Origin: Parabacteroides sp.
GTDB taxonomy: Bacteria > Bacteroidota > Bacteroidia > Bacteroidales > Tannerellaceae
Length of the DNA stretch: 64,000 nucleotides
Direction: 5' to 3'
Assembly: GCA_019417325.1 (NCBI GenBank)
Contig: DXVO01000009.1
Location: 1 to 64,000, forward strand
The notes under the pieces were generated by a model. It searched no databases, was not told where the DNA came from, and worked only from the letters and a program-made list of their open reading frames with translations. Positions 55,701 through 63,591 of this stretch are shown piece after piece. Each line of letters begins with the position of its first letter. The stretch's first letter is position 1. The translations under genes were made by a program, and so were the position numbers.

Positions 55701-56094
55701 TTTTCTTTTGCTGAGCGATTACAGGTACATTACTTTTATAGATAATGATATGTTTTTCATCAATCGTATAACTCAATTTTTGATTGTTTAATATCTGATG
55801 CAATATTTGGTTAATGTCTTGCTTGGAGGCAATGACCGAAACCTTATCATGTAGATTCACTTCATCATTTTTATACCAAAAAGAATAACCACTTTGACGC
55901 TTTACTTCATCAAGAGCCTGACCAACTGTTACGTTATGAAGACTCAATGAAATCTCCGTTACTTGGGAATAGCTCATCTTTGCCGACGCACAAAAGATTG
56001 TGAACAAACAAAATACGACGGATAGTCTCATGATGTTATATATTTTTAGGTTAACATTAGGCATGTAAAGCCTTGAGTTTGAAAATAATTTCAT
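52711..56094 (-). CDS. susC: SusC/RagA TonB-dependent outer-membrane transporter with STN domain
   Basis: A 1127-residue TonB-dependent receptor importing oligosaccharides. After the signal (cleavage near KMSYSQ) comes a secretin/TonB short N-terminal (STN) domain (about 50-115), used to signal to an anti-sigma factor, then a carboxypeptidase-like domain (about 133-205; GVVIDSNGDAIIGANIVEKG), a plug with VVVGYGTMKKSDLTGSV, and a long barrel. Starts at 56094, 56064 or 56031 are possible. The STN domain and the adjoining FecR and ECF genes point to trans-envelope regulation, as in Bacteroides thetaiotaomicron mucin loci. Confidence 0.95.
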   Translation of the reverse strand: MKLFSNSRLYMPNVNLKIYNIMRLSVVFCLFTIFCASAKMSYSQVTEISLSLHNVTVGQALDEVKRQSGYSFWYKNDEVNLHDKVSVIASKQDINQILHQILNNQKLSYTIDEKHIIIYKSNVPVIAQQKKKITGVVIDSNGDAIIGANIVEKGTTNGTVTDLDGKFSLEVQDKATLLVSYIGFNSQEVSASKQAHLTISMKDDTQALDEVVVVGYGTMKKSDLTGSVTSLKSETIALGFSQSPDVALRGKTAGVQIINNSGQPGAGAIVRIRGNSSILGSNDPLYVVDGVPLDGGGSADGLQGVGVSPLTTINPSDIESMEVLKDASATAIYGSRGANGVVMITTKRGKEGAFTANLNITSGFQQVENRIRLTTPEQWAELWNESMDYKNGGMGKYDINNLPARTNWQDELFRTAWMQNYELSFTGGNEKLRYMLSGGYSSQDGIIRNTDFKRYSIRTNLENKFTKWLTIGANLSATRTDSNQAEQGTLDSNTAVGLISLASPVVPIYKEDGSYEQYVDVEGVKENPYASIMETINNDIRNRFISNIYAEISLLKELKFRTSLAIDYADAKSSNYIPSYIAEGKASHGSATLGNYNKLYWNSTNTLTYLKTFNQIHSLNAMLGAEWQKDKVERFQAKGSDFANDNAKFNNLGEATNYSASSGFAAWQMESYMTRINYSLKNRYSFTFTGRLDGSSRFGKDHKYAFFPSAALAWRLSEEPFMKNTVWLSNLKARLSYGSSGEQGIPLYQTLSTLAPSSVFVGQDLNTGYFPTRAADPSLKWEKTNQINAGLDIGFLGNRISLTLDYYYKRTNDLLYYKALPGSSGFTSMLQNIGIIDNKGLEITLDARLIESKDFKWDININNSINRNKVIELGDGRDEIINPAGGLTSTDIKSQPSILKVGKPLGLLYGYQSDGVIYDEAESAIAKKMGQIQYAPGELKIRDINEDGRITEADKTIIGDANPDFIGGMTNTFTYKGFQLNILCQWVVGNDIMNIQHLVNQRLVLGFNATQDWYNNHWKESAPSRTEPRAGYDVRAYPDVSYHVFKGSFFRINNLSLAYSLPRNIIEKAKLSNLKFSVSVDNLYTFTNYPGWSPDVSSMGENVMGQGIDAASYPIPRTVTFGINVGF

Positions 56095-56251
56095 ACTTTT
56101 GTTGTGATTTTAAGTTTGTAATTGTATTGCGATAATTCGGACTGAAATCCTTTGAAAACGGAAGATGTTGGTAGCATTTTCCGTTTTGCTTTTTCTATTC
56201 TTTATTTTCTACTTCATAGGCACATTGATTTAAAGTTCATACAAATGTGAT

Positions 56252-57097
56252 TTACTCTCGAAAAATTGAAATATGATCACCGTCTATCTTATAGCCAATA
56301 TGACGGTTGGTAGTCATGACCCGTAATATCTGTTCCAGATTTTCTCCATGAACAAAATCTCCCGTAAAAGCAGCCTGCTCCAAACTTTTATCTAAAATAT
56401 CTATGTGAACATTAAAGTTTCGCTCCAGTTGTTTAGCTATTTTCTCTAACGGGCGGTTTGTAAAATAAAATTTACCATTGATCCATGCTGTATAATTATT
56501 AAGGTTTACCTCTTTCTTGATAAATCTTTTTGCTGATTTATTAAATTCCACCTGTTGCCCTGGGGTCATTTGAATTAAATTATTAAAATCTAATCCTACC
56601 CCAACCCGTCCTTCCGTTAAAGTCACCTCTATATTATCCTCATCATCGTAAGCCTTTACATTAAATTTTGTCCCTAACACTTTCACATTAACATTTTCAG
56701 CTCTTACAATAAAGGGATGTTCCTTATCATGTGATACTTCAAAAAAAGCTTCCCCATTTAGCTTAACCTCCCTTTGACCTGAAACAAAGACAGTTGGATA
56801 ACTCAACGTTGTACCCGCATTAAGGATCACTTTCGTACCATCAGATAGAATAACAGAAGACCTCATTCCCATTGGATTCACCATCTCTACTATCTGACTA
56901 TTCAGTTTCTTATAGCCTTCATTGAAAGAGATGTAATTGGAAATACCTAACAATAGCGTAACAGATGCGGCAACAGCAGATACTTTCAGCCAAAACCTTC
57001 TACGTAAACTACGTTCGATACGGCTGTTGACCTCTAAGAAAATATCTTCCCTCATTTCGTCGCCCATTTGTTTTATAATCTCTTTTCTTGTTTCCAT
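56252..57097 (-). CDS. FecR-family anti-sigma factor
   Basis: A 281-residue inner-membrane protein: a cytoplasmic N-terminal part (1-34) that binds sigma, one membrane helix (about 36-53, LKVSAVAASVTLLLGI), a periplasmic FecR domain (about 75-190; SSVILSDGTKVILNAGTTL) and a C-terminal DUF4974 domain (about 205-280) resembling STN. It holds the ECF sigma factor inactive until SusC binds its glycan. It lies between the ECF and SusC genes with a 201-base gap upstream, which includes AAAACGG-a-CCGTTTT (57187-57201). Confidence 0.92.
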   Translation of the reverse strand: METRKEIIKQMGDEMREDIFLEVNSRIERSLRRRFWLKVSAVAASVTLLLGISNYISFNEGYKKLNSQIVEMVNPMGMRSSVILSDGTKVILNAGTTLSYPTVFVSGQREVKLNGEAFFEVSHDKEHPFIVRAENVNVKVLGTKFNVKAYDDEDNIEVTLTEGRVGVGLDFNNLIQMTPGQQVEFNKSAKRFIKKEVNLNNYTAWINGKFYFTNRPLEKIAKQLERNFNVHIDILDKSLEQAAFTGDFVHGENLEQILRVMTTNRHIGYKIDGDHISIFRE

Positions 57098-57186
57098 ATT
57101 TTGTTTTTCTTATAATGAGGAGTATAGGCATTCGAAATTCGTTTAAAGCAAAAGGACTTTTTTTTAAAAAAAATGAAGATTACTAC

Positions 57187-57201
57187 AAAACGGACCGTTT
57201 T
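57187..57201. promoter_or_regulatory. Small perfect palindrome between sigma and anti-sigma genes
   Basis: AAAACGG-a-CCGTTTT, seven-base arms. It could be a weak attenuating hairpin or an operator; no -7 box for the FecR gene is seen in this gap. Confidence 0.3.
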
Positions 57202-57298
57202 TGTATTTTGTGATGTTGATACAATATAAGTGTCCCGCCTTTATACCGGGGAGGGTACATAGTTAAAGTTTGGAGCGTTTAAGGCAAAAACACTTCTT

Positions 57299-57895
57299 TT
57301 ACGAGAAAATAGATATTAACACAAGGATAAATGAAATATCAGGAAAATCCGCTCTCAACCGGCTTATTAATTTTTCTATCGCAATCTTCATCTGTACCCG
57401 GACCGTACTCTCCTGAATGGATAGAATCTTGGCTATCTCTCTCGTTTTCAATCCTTCTCTACGGGTCATCAAGAATACAAGACGACACTTTTCAGGAAGC
57501 TCGTCTATTGCTTGATTTAAAATTTCCCTCATCTCTTCTGTTTCCAGAAGCTCCTCGGGAGTGGTTTCTTCTTTGGGCTCGAACTGAAATAATTCGTCTG
57601 CCGGAACTTCATCGAAGCTCTTATTTCTTGACTGATAACGAAGAGCTTCATTCCGTACTGTTGTATACAAATATGTTTCTATATTATCTATATCTTTTAA
57701 GCGAGCTTTTGATTTCCATATGGAAAAGAACACATCAGATACAACCTCCTTACAGGCTTCTTTTTCTCCAAGACAATAATATGCAAAACGAAATATCTGA
57801 TCGTAATATAAATTATAAAAGCACTCAAAAGCCCCTCTACTATCTGACGCGACAGAAGATAACAAGCTTTTAACATTTTGTACAGATACTCTCAT
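57299..57895 (-). CDS. ECF-type RNA polymerase sigma factor
   Basis: A 198-residue sigma-70 family ECF factor. Region 2 spans about 22-90 (YNLYYDQIFRFAYYCLG and SDVFFSIWKSKARLKDI) and region 4 about 125-178 (LPEKCRLVFLMTRREGLKTREIAKIL). The order ECF, FecR, SusC, SusD follows the known Bacteroidetes regulatory cassette, so it should activate the downstream susCD promoter. It ends with a hydrophobic tail (FILVLISIFS). A -7 box lies at 57975-57968. Confidence 0.93.
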   Translation of the reverse strand: MRVSVQNVKSLLSSVASDSRGAFECFYNLYYDQIFRFAYYCLGEKEACKEVVSDVFFSIWKSKARLKDIDNIETYLYTTVRNEALRYQSRNKSFDEVPADELFQFEPKEETTPEELLETEEMREILNQAIDELPEKCRLVFLMTRREGLKTREIAKILSIQESTVRVQMKIAIEKLISRLRADFPDISFILVLISIFS

Positions 57896-57967
57896 ATATT
57901 TCCTTTTCCATTATAAAAAGCGGGGGGACGCCTACACTTCTAAATATGCCGTTTCTTATAAACAGTA

Positions 57968-57975
57968 CAAATATA
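57968..57975 (-). promoter_or_regulatory. -7 box for the ECF sigma gene
   Basis: Minus strand TATATTTG, a perfect match to TAnnTTTG, with a leader of about 65 bases before the ATG at 57895. Confidence 0.5.
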
Positions 57976-58081
57976 TGACTTTTGTTTTATTTTCCTGTGA
58001 GAGCTTCATTTTTGTACAAAACATCTCCACACATACAGCCCGCAGGTATGATGTTGCTCATGATAGCCGTTTCCTAAGCAT

Positions 58082-59524
58082 TTATTTTTTTACCCAAACA
58101 GCCCAATTACGGGCTCCTACGGAAAAATCACCGTTCCCTTCTTCATCCAAAACAACTTCTACGGGGATACTCCCGGTTATTTCATGCCATACTTCTCCTT
58201 TGTGTTCTTTACCTAAGCACATTATTTTATGCCCGCCTTCATCATTTGACATTAAAAAGACCAAACCGGAATCCGGATGCTCTTCGTCTCCCAAACGAAC
58301 AAAACCGACAATAGACGGATGATCAAAATAATCAACCTGTTCACCATAGGCATAGTTCCGCCTTGCGTCTAATAAAATATCGATGATTTTTGTATGAGGA
58401 GACTTTTCACCCTTAACACCATAATAATCACCATAAAATAAACAAGGATAACCATTTTTCATCAGGAAAATCAAACCATAAGCCATTGGCTTAAACCAAT
58501 CCTCAATCTGTGATTCCAGGGAGCTTCCAGATTGGGAATCGTGATTATCTACAAAAGTAACGGCCAATTCGTTATGATGTTCCACCAACGTATTCTTCAG
58601 TATATTCTGTAAATCAAAATCTTTTCCTTCCTGCGAAGCCTGATACAGGTTGTAATGTAATGGAACATCGAACAGGTTGATTTTATGCCCTACTGCCTCT
58701 ATATAATTATTCAGCGTTTCCATATCCCCGTTCCAATACTCACCAACCGCATAAAAACCGTCTCCCCTCTCCTTTCGTACAACATCAATAAATTGTGCTA
58801 TAAACTGGTCCTTCATATGTTTGATGGCGTCCAGACGCATACCGTCGAGATTTAGTTCATTCGAAACCCATTTACCCCAGCGATTCAATTCGGAAACCAC
58901 TTCCGGATGGTTCAAGTCCAGATCATTGCATAAAAGAAAATCGTAATTTCCATTCTCGCTATCCACTCCTTCACTCCATGCTTTCCCTTCTCCCTGAATC
59001 TGGAAAATACCGCTTCGCTTCTTGGAATCATCGAAACCTGTTCCGGAAAAGTGATACCAATGCCATTTAAAATCTGAATATTTATCCTTACGCCCATGGA
59101 AAAGATATCCTGTCCACCCCTGTATCTCGAACGGTTCTCCCAAAGCCTTATTCCTTTGAGTCGGATCGACTTCAACCACCATAAATTTTTCTGTAAAATC
59201 ACCGTCGGCCTTATGATTCAATACTACATCCAGATAGACTGAAATATTATTTTTATGCAATTCATCAATCATTGCTTTCAGTTCTTCCTTCGTACCATAC
59301 TTCGTCCTTACCGTACTTTTCTGATCAAACTCGCCAAGATCATATAAATCGTATGTGGCATAGCCTTCATCCTGTTGTTCGTCTGCTTTATATGCAGGTG
59401 GAATCCATACTGCCGTCACGCCTATATCATGTAAATGCGACGCATCCTTTTTTAATTGTGTCCACAACTTCCCATCATTCGGAAGATTCCACTCAAAATA
59501 CTGCATCATTACACCATTTTCCAT
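58082..59524 (-). CDS. Alpha-amylase (GH13_5, cytoplasmic)
   Basis: A 480-residue glycoside hydrolase that cuts alpha-1,4-glucans. There is no signal peptide, so it works in the cytoplasm, on glycogen or imported maltodextrin. The (beta/alpha)8 barrel motifs are in order: DVVLNHKAD, GMRLDAIKHM with nucleophile Asp232, VGEYWNGD with acid/base Glu262 and FVDNHDSQ with Asp329. The length and MENGVMMQYFEWNLPNDG start match the AmyS/AmyA liquefying type (GH13_5). It follows the amidotransferase-like gene by 71 bases on the same strand; it is not part of the sulfatase locus. Confidence 0.94.
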   Translation of the reverse strand: MENGVMMQYFEWNLPNDGKLWTQLKKDASHLHDIGVTAVWIPPAYKADEQQDEGYATYDLYDLGEFDQKSTVRTKYGTKEELKAMIDELHKNNISVYLDVVLNHKADGDFTEKFMVVEVDPTQRNKALGEPFEIQGWTGYLFHGRKDKYSDFKWHWYHFSGTGFDDSKKRSGIFQIQGEGKAWSEGVDSENGNYDFLLCNDLDLNHPEVVSELNRWGKWVSNELNLDGMRLDAIKHMKDQFIAQFIDVVRKERGDGFYAVGEYWNGDMETLNNYIEAVGHKINLFDVPLHYNLYQASQEGKDFDLQNILKNTLVEHHNELAVTFVDNHDSQSGSSLESQIEDWFKPMAYGLIFLMKNGYPCLFYGDYYGVKGEKSPHTKIIDILLDARRNYAYGEQVDYFDHPSIVGFVRLGDEEHPDSGLVFLMSNDEGGHKIMCLGKEHKGEVWHEITGSIPVEVVLDEEGNGDFSVGARNWAVWVKK

Positions 59525-59595
59525 ATTCCTACTCTTTTATTTAACTAAATATAAAACAATAGGAATCAGGATAAAGTTCCTCGACCGATTGTAGT

Positions 59596-60768
59596 TTAGA
59601 GGCTGAAAGAAAACAAGGGCAACAAAGATTCCAGTTTATCCAGTTGCAGCTTAAGTTCTGCTTTCGTAGCTTCATCCTTTTCTGCCTGGTAAGCAGAACG
59701 TAAATTTGATATGAAAGGTAAATATTGGGTATCTGCAATATACCGGGCAGCCCGGATACGAACTGCAGGAGATTCATCATAAAGCAACCCTTGTATCCAT
59801 CGTTTAGCATCCCAGGAATGATGAGCTTCCAACCAATCCAATACGGAAATTTTCCGGTCACTTTCCCCATTTAAAAGCATTTGGAAGCAGGCTTGTTCCT
59901 GTTTTAAATCGGCCACAGTCATTAATAGTTCCTTATCAAATAAAGCGGGCTGTACAGCTTCCTGTTGATAAGGAATAAATGGCTTATTCAATGTCCAGCG
60001 TACCATCCGTGGAATCATCCACATCATCCCTGGGGTAGCTTCCGGATGTGCAATAGAGCTAAAGACCCGTCCTTTCCCATAACTGTTGGCAAGGAAAAAG
60101 GGCTTGCCATTCGTCATACCGGCAGGGGCATTCCCTTCTTCATGCACATCACTTTCCATAATGGCAAGCGTGACATTTTGAATCGTATCTTCCTGATGCT
60201 TTATGAAGACCGGACCTTCATAATAAATTACATAACTGGTATCACGGTCTGCCAATTCCGGAAAAATATGTTTTCCCTCTTCACTTAGAGTAAACTTAGC
60301 CAATCCATGCCCGCGATTATCATGCTCAATATCGATTGCTTGCTCTCCGTTCAATCCCATACAGGTATAACCGGGCGTATTTGAAAAAAGATAAGCTCCG
60401 GCACAAATACCTACCACACCTTTGCCCCCAGCTACAAAATCCTTTATACGTTGTTGATTCAATGCTCCAAGATTCAGATACTGATTCTTGCCACTTCCTC
60501 CGGGAATAATAATTGCATCAATAGAGTCGAGCACATGATTCGCTATATCGGCTGTAGTAACAGTACGCGCACTCATCTCCGGATCGAGCCGGATAGCAGC
60601 CACAGTTTCCCAAATACAACTTTGTGCCCCGCCATGACCATCAAAAACACCAACAACAATGGGCTGTGAAAAAGACTTTTGCTGTTTTCCTTTATTTTCC
60701 GGCATCGAACAGCATACACATAATGCCAGGCAAAGAAATAATAAATAAGTAAAGTTGTTATTTTTCAT
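59596..60768 (-). CDS. Class I glutamine amidotransferase-like lipoprotein (BPL-N domain) with HEAT-like tail
   Basis: A 390-residue exported lipoprotein (CVCC near residues 17-20). Its core (about 36-280) resembles the BPL-N/ThuA-type class I amidotransferase fold: IIIPGGSG (87-94) and the nucleophile elbow GICAGAY with Cys122. The N-terminal region of eukaryotic biotin-protein ligase has this fold and its activity is unknown. The last 90 residues (DWLEAHHSWDAKRW; VRIRAARYIADTQ) look like a HEAT-type helical repeat. A hydrolase or binding role in the envelope is possible. It may be co-transcribed with the amylase. Confidence 0.78.
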   Translation of the reverse strand: MKNNNFTYLLFLCLALCVCCSMPENKGKQQKSFSQPIVVGVFDGHGGAQSCIWETVAAIRLDPEMSARTVTTADIANHVLDSIDAIIIPGGSGKNQYLNLGALNQQRIKDFVAGGKGVVGICAGAYLFSNTPGYTCMGLNGEQAIDIEHDNRGHGLAKFTLSEEGKHIFPELADRDTSYVIYYEGPVFIKHQEDTIQNVTLAIMESDVHEEGNAPAGMTNGKPFFLANSYGKGRVFSSIAHPEATPGMMWMIPRMVRWTLNKPFIPYQQEAVQPALFDKELLMTVADLKQEQACFQMLLNGESDRKISVLDWLEAHHSWDAKRWIQGLLYDESPAVRIRAARYIADTQYLPFISNLRSAYQAEKDEATKAELKLQLDKLESLLPLFSFSL

Positions 60769-61060
60769 AGACTGTAGAACTTATAGATCAATACTGCGAA
60801 TATAAAAAAGATTTTTCATCCCAATTCATTTATCAGGATATCTCAATAAAAATAAATATCCGGGCACCAAACAAAAAAACATATAACAACTTATTTATCA
60901 GCGTAGTATTATTTTTTTTAATATATTCCGAAACTATTTTTTATAAATATTTCTACCACGATTACAATCCTCTTAGATGAAATATCTTTTTTTGTTTAGC
61001 ATTATTTTATATCACAACTCAAAATTAGAAATAGACAAAAACTAAAATCAGGGTAATTTA

Positions 61061-62467
61061 ATGAAGTTGAAATGTATTGTGTTGACACTAGCCTGGATAT
61101 GCTTATCTGCTTCTGCCGAATCGACAAACAATAAAAGAACTGATACATATTTTATAAAATTAAAGGAGTTGTCGGTAAAATATCCCCGGCAACTTTTGCA
61201 TATATTAGATAGTCTTGCTGAATATACCTCATATCCATCTTATAAAATAGAGATGCTCCGTGCACGGGCATACCATAATCTGTCTATGCATTATATGGCC
61301 CTCCTTAGTGTAGAACGAAGTATCCATACAGAGGAGATTCGCAAAGACTCCTCCGAATTGAAAAATGCCTATCAGATGCTTGCTGAATGGAATGTCCTCT
61401 CTCACCAACTACAAACAGGAATGGACTACATCAGGGAGGGAGAAGAATTAGCCCAGCAGTGGAAAGATACAGTATTTGAGGCAAACATGAAACTTGCCCA
61501 TAGTGATATTTACCGCAGAATGGGAATGGTAAATATGGGATACCAATATGCTGGTGAAGCTGCCCGACTCCTTGAAAACAGAACTGATATAAAAGCCATT
61601 TTCCAGCTTTCGCATATATATGGCTATATGATGGCATATTATATTGAAGACAAGAATTACGAAAAGGCATGGATTCTGGGACAACAGCGCGAACAGGTCA
61701 TCTTGAAACTACAAAATGCAGGGGCACAAGATATTGCTATAAGTAACCAGCAGGGATACTGTTTCAGCAAAATGGCATATCTGGCACAAATCATGGGAAA
61801 GACGAAACAAGCAACCACTTATTATCAACTGTTTCAAAAAACAGATTTGGCAAAAACCATACTGGGAAAGGCTGAAATAAATAATTACCTACTGGAAACA
61901 GGTAGATACGACGAAGTATTAGCTAATAATAAAGAAAGACGTGATAATTATATACCAAATGATACCTTAAATATGGAATACATACGTATCCTTCATCAAG
62001 ACAGTAAAGCATTAAGTGCACTTGGTAAATATAAAAAAGCATATCATCAGTTAGACCAGATATTCTCCATTTCCAATGCAATCCGAACAAGCGACAGCAA
62101 CAACTATATGCTTGAAATAGCAGATATGAAAAAAGCCCTACAACGCGAAGCCGAATTAAGAGAGATCGGGTACAATCTAAAAATGAACAAAAAAATCATC
62201 ATTCTATTACTCTGTATTCTCTCTCTTTCCATTATATTCTGTTGCTATATCATATGGAAATACCGCCAGGTCCGTTACAAAAATCAAAAAACAGCAATAC
62301 TGGCGGGCGAATTGATTGATTATAAAAAAAGAGCTCCTTTAATAGATTCTTCTTTATCGAAGGGGCACAATGCCCCTTCGATAACCTCTATAGAGGTTAT
62401 CGAAAAAAATCTGAAATTTCTGAAAATCAAGACTCTATACTTTTCGCTAAATTTGAACAACAAGTAA
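61061..62467 (+). CDS. TPR-TM sensor part of a membrane-bound AraC-type regulator (shifted frame)
   Basis: A 468-residue product: signal peptide (1-18), a run of tetratricopeptide-like helices (about 30-365) that would lie in the periplasm, and one membrane helix (about 377-398, IIILLLCILSLSIIFCCYIIW) with a cytoplasmic segment (RQVRYKNQKTAILAGELIDYKK). In Bacteroidales this design ends in a cytoplasmic AraC-type DNA-binding domain. Here the frame stops after LNLNNK, and that domain is found in the -1 frame at once downstream (open from 62401). The break coincides with the heptamer A AAA AAT at 62404-62410 and two overlapping palindromes, so it may be programmed, phase-variable or a mutation. 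Confidence 0.8.
   Translation: MKLKCIVLTLAWICLSASAESTNNKRTDTYFIKLKELSVKYPRQLLHILDSLAEYTSYPSYKIEMLRARAYHNLSMHYMALLSVERSIHTEEIRKDSSELKNAYQMLAEWNVLSHQLQTGMDYIREGEELAQQWKDTVFEANMKLAHSDIYRRMGMVNMGYQYAGEAARLLENRTDIKAIFQLSHIYGYMMAYYIEDKNYEKAWILGQQREQVILKLQNAGAQDIAISNQQGYCFSKMAYLAQIMGKTKQATTYYQLFQKTDLAKTILGKAEINNYLLETGRYDEVLANNKERRDNYIPNDTLNMEYIRILHQDSKALSALGKYKKAYHQLDQIFSISNAIRTSDSNNYMLEIADMKKALQREAELREIGYNLKMNKKIIILLLCILSLSIIFCCYIIWKYRQVRYKNQKTAILAGELIDYKKRAPLIDSSLSKGHNAPSITSIEVIEKNLKFLKIKTLYFSLNLNNK
62354..62404. repeat. Two overlapping perfect palindromes before a slippery A-tract
   Basis: Hairpin 1 (62354-62384): TTATCGAAGGGGCA, loop CAA, TGCCCCTTCGATAA, 14-base perfect arms. Palindrome 2 (62377-62404): 28 bases, perfect, with arms TTCGATAACCTCTA and its complement. 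They share TTCGATAA (62377-62384), so in RNA only one can fold at a time. The A7 run 62403-62409 starts at the edge; a second A7 run is at 62324-62330. Confidence 0.8.
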
Positions 62468-62514
62468 AAGACGAGCAACTATATCTAAACTACCAACTGG
62501 GCCGTGAATATTAC

Positions 62515-62784
62515 ATGAACCTACTAGGAGTAAACAAAAACCGCTTCGCCCAGATAATAAAAGAACAAGGGCACACTAACCTAAGTACATTCTTAAATAA
62601 TATGCGACTTGAATATGCTATTACCCTACTAAAAGAAGAGCCGAATTTATCAATTAACGAAGTGGGAATAAAAAGTGCACTGCCCAGTTCTTCTACATTT
62701 TTCCGATTATTTAAAGAAAAATACGGAATGAGTCCTAAAGAATTCCAACAGGCTATCAAAAGAAACCTGGAAGAACAAGTCTGA
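62515..62784 (+). CDS. AraC-type DNA-binding domain of the same regulator, in the -1 frame
   Basis: An 89-residue reading from the first ATG, but the protein-like frame is open from 62401 (FAKFEQQVKDEQLYLNYQLGREYY precedes this ATG), as in the linker of TPR-TM-AraC regulators. It contains the AraC helix-turn-helix pair: NLLGVNKNRFAQIIKEQG and SINEVGIKSALPSSSTFFRLF, ending in the SPKEFQQ motif. It is the missing C-terminus of the gene at 61061. It could be made by -1 frameshifting at 62404-62410 or, less likely, started alone at 62515. Confidence 0.75.
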   Translation: MNLLGVNKNRFAQIIKEQGHTNLSTFLNNMRLEYAITLLKEEPNLSINEVGIKSALPSSSTFFRLFKEKYGMSPKEFQQAIKRNLEEQV

Positions 62785-62832
62785 TTATTAATCAAAACAA
62801 TCTTTGATTTTCAAAGAAGACAATCATCATGT

Positions 62833-62911
62833 GACAAATTGGGAATTATTCTTTTTGACAAAACAGGAATAACCCTGACAAATCAGGAATCCATACGGAC
62901 AAATCAGGAAT
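62833..62911. promoter_or_regulatory. Four direct repeats, putative AraC operator array
   Basis: Copies GACAAATTGGGAAT (62833), GACAAAACAGGAAT (62857) and GACAAATCAGGAAT (62877 and 62898), spaced 24, 20 and 21 bases, about two helical turns. They end 33 bases before a -7 box. Direct repeats on one DNA face are what AraC-type activators bind; the regulator just upstream is the obvious candidate (inference). Confidence 0.65.
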
Positions 62912-62943
62912 TTTATTTAACCAACATACCTTTACATAAAGGA

Positions 62944-62951
62944 TATATTTG
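62944..62951 (+). promoter_or_regulatory. -7 box for the DUF3575 operon
   Basis: TATATTTG fits TAnnTTTG perfectly and lies 69 bases before the ATG at 63020. The nearest direct repeat is centred about 52 bases upstream of the predicted start. It excludes a start at 62975 only weakly. Confidence 0.55.
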
Positions 62952-63019
62952 CAACAACAATAACGAGTTCTCTTTTGAGACGCCACTTAAGTATAAAAGA
63001 TATAAAAACAACTTTTAAT

Positions 63020-63577
63020 ATGAAACAGTACCTTATACTTTTACTGCTACTAATTTCGTTGTCAGTTTCAGCCCAAAAAATTGCAGTTAAAACCAATCTG
63101 CTTTATGATGTCACTACTACTTTAAATCTTGGAGCAGAGGTTAAACTTGCCCCCAAGTGGACATTAGACATTTCTGGCAACTACAATCCTTTCAATTTAG
63201 GGAATGATAAAAAAATGAAACATTGGCTGGTTCAACCTGAAGCTCGTTTTTGGTTGTGCGAGGCTTTCAATGGTCATTTCTTTGCTCTTCACGGATTAGG
63301 AGGACAATTTAATGTTGCGGACATAAACTTTGGTGTTTTTCCTTCAACCAAAGATTATCGTTATCAAGGAACAATGTACGGAGCCGGGGTTGGCTATGGT
63401 TACCAGTTCATATTAGGAAACCATTGGAACCTGGGTCTGGAAATTGGTGCTGGTTGGATTCATGCCGACTACGATAAATACGATTGCCCTCACTGCGGTG
63501 ATTGGAAGGAAAAAGGCAAGAAAAACTACTTTGGAGTGACCAAAGCTGCTATATCACTTATATACATTATTAAATAA
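63020..63577 (+). CDS. DUF3575 envelope protein
   Basis: A 185-residue secreted protein (signal peptide 1-19, SVSAQ) of the DUF3575 family, an outer-membrane barrel-like protein: KTNLLYDVTTTLNLGAEVKLAPKW is the typical opening and GVGYGYQFILGNHWNLGLEIGAG the middle. A pair of Cys in YDCPHCGDW is conserved-looking. In Bacteroidales these proteins accompany fimbrial (FimA/Mfa-type) or similar surface operons. The ATG at 63020 is chosen for the signal peptide; an in-frame start at 62975 adds 15 residues without sense. The next gene begins 14 bases on. Confidence 0.87.
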   Translation: MKQYLILLLLLISLSVSAQKIAVKTNLLYDVTTTLNLGAEVKLAPKWTLDISGNYNPFNLGNDKKMKHWLVQPEARFWLCEAFNGHFFALHGLGGQFNVADINFGVFPSTKDYRYQGTMYGAGVGYGYQFILGNHWNLGLEIGAGWIHADYDKYDCPHCGDWKEKGKKNYFGVTKAAISLIYIIK

Positions 63578-63591
63578 GGAGGAACATCATC

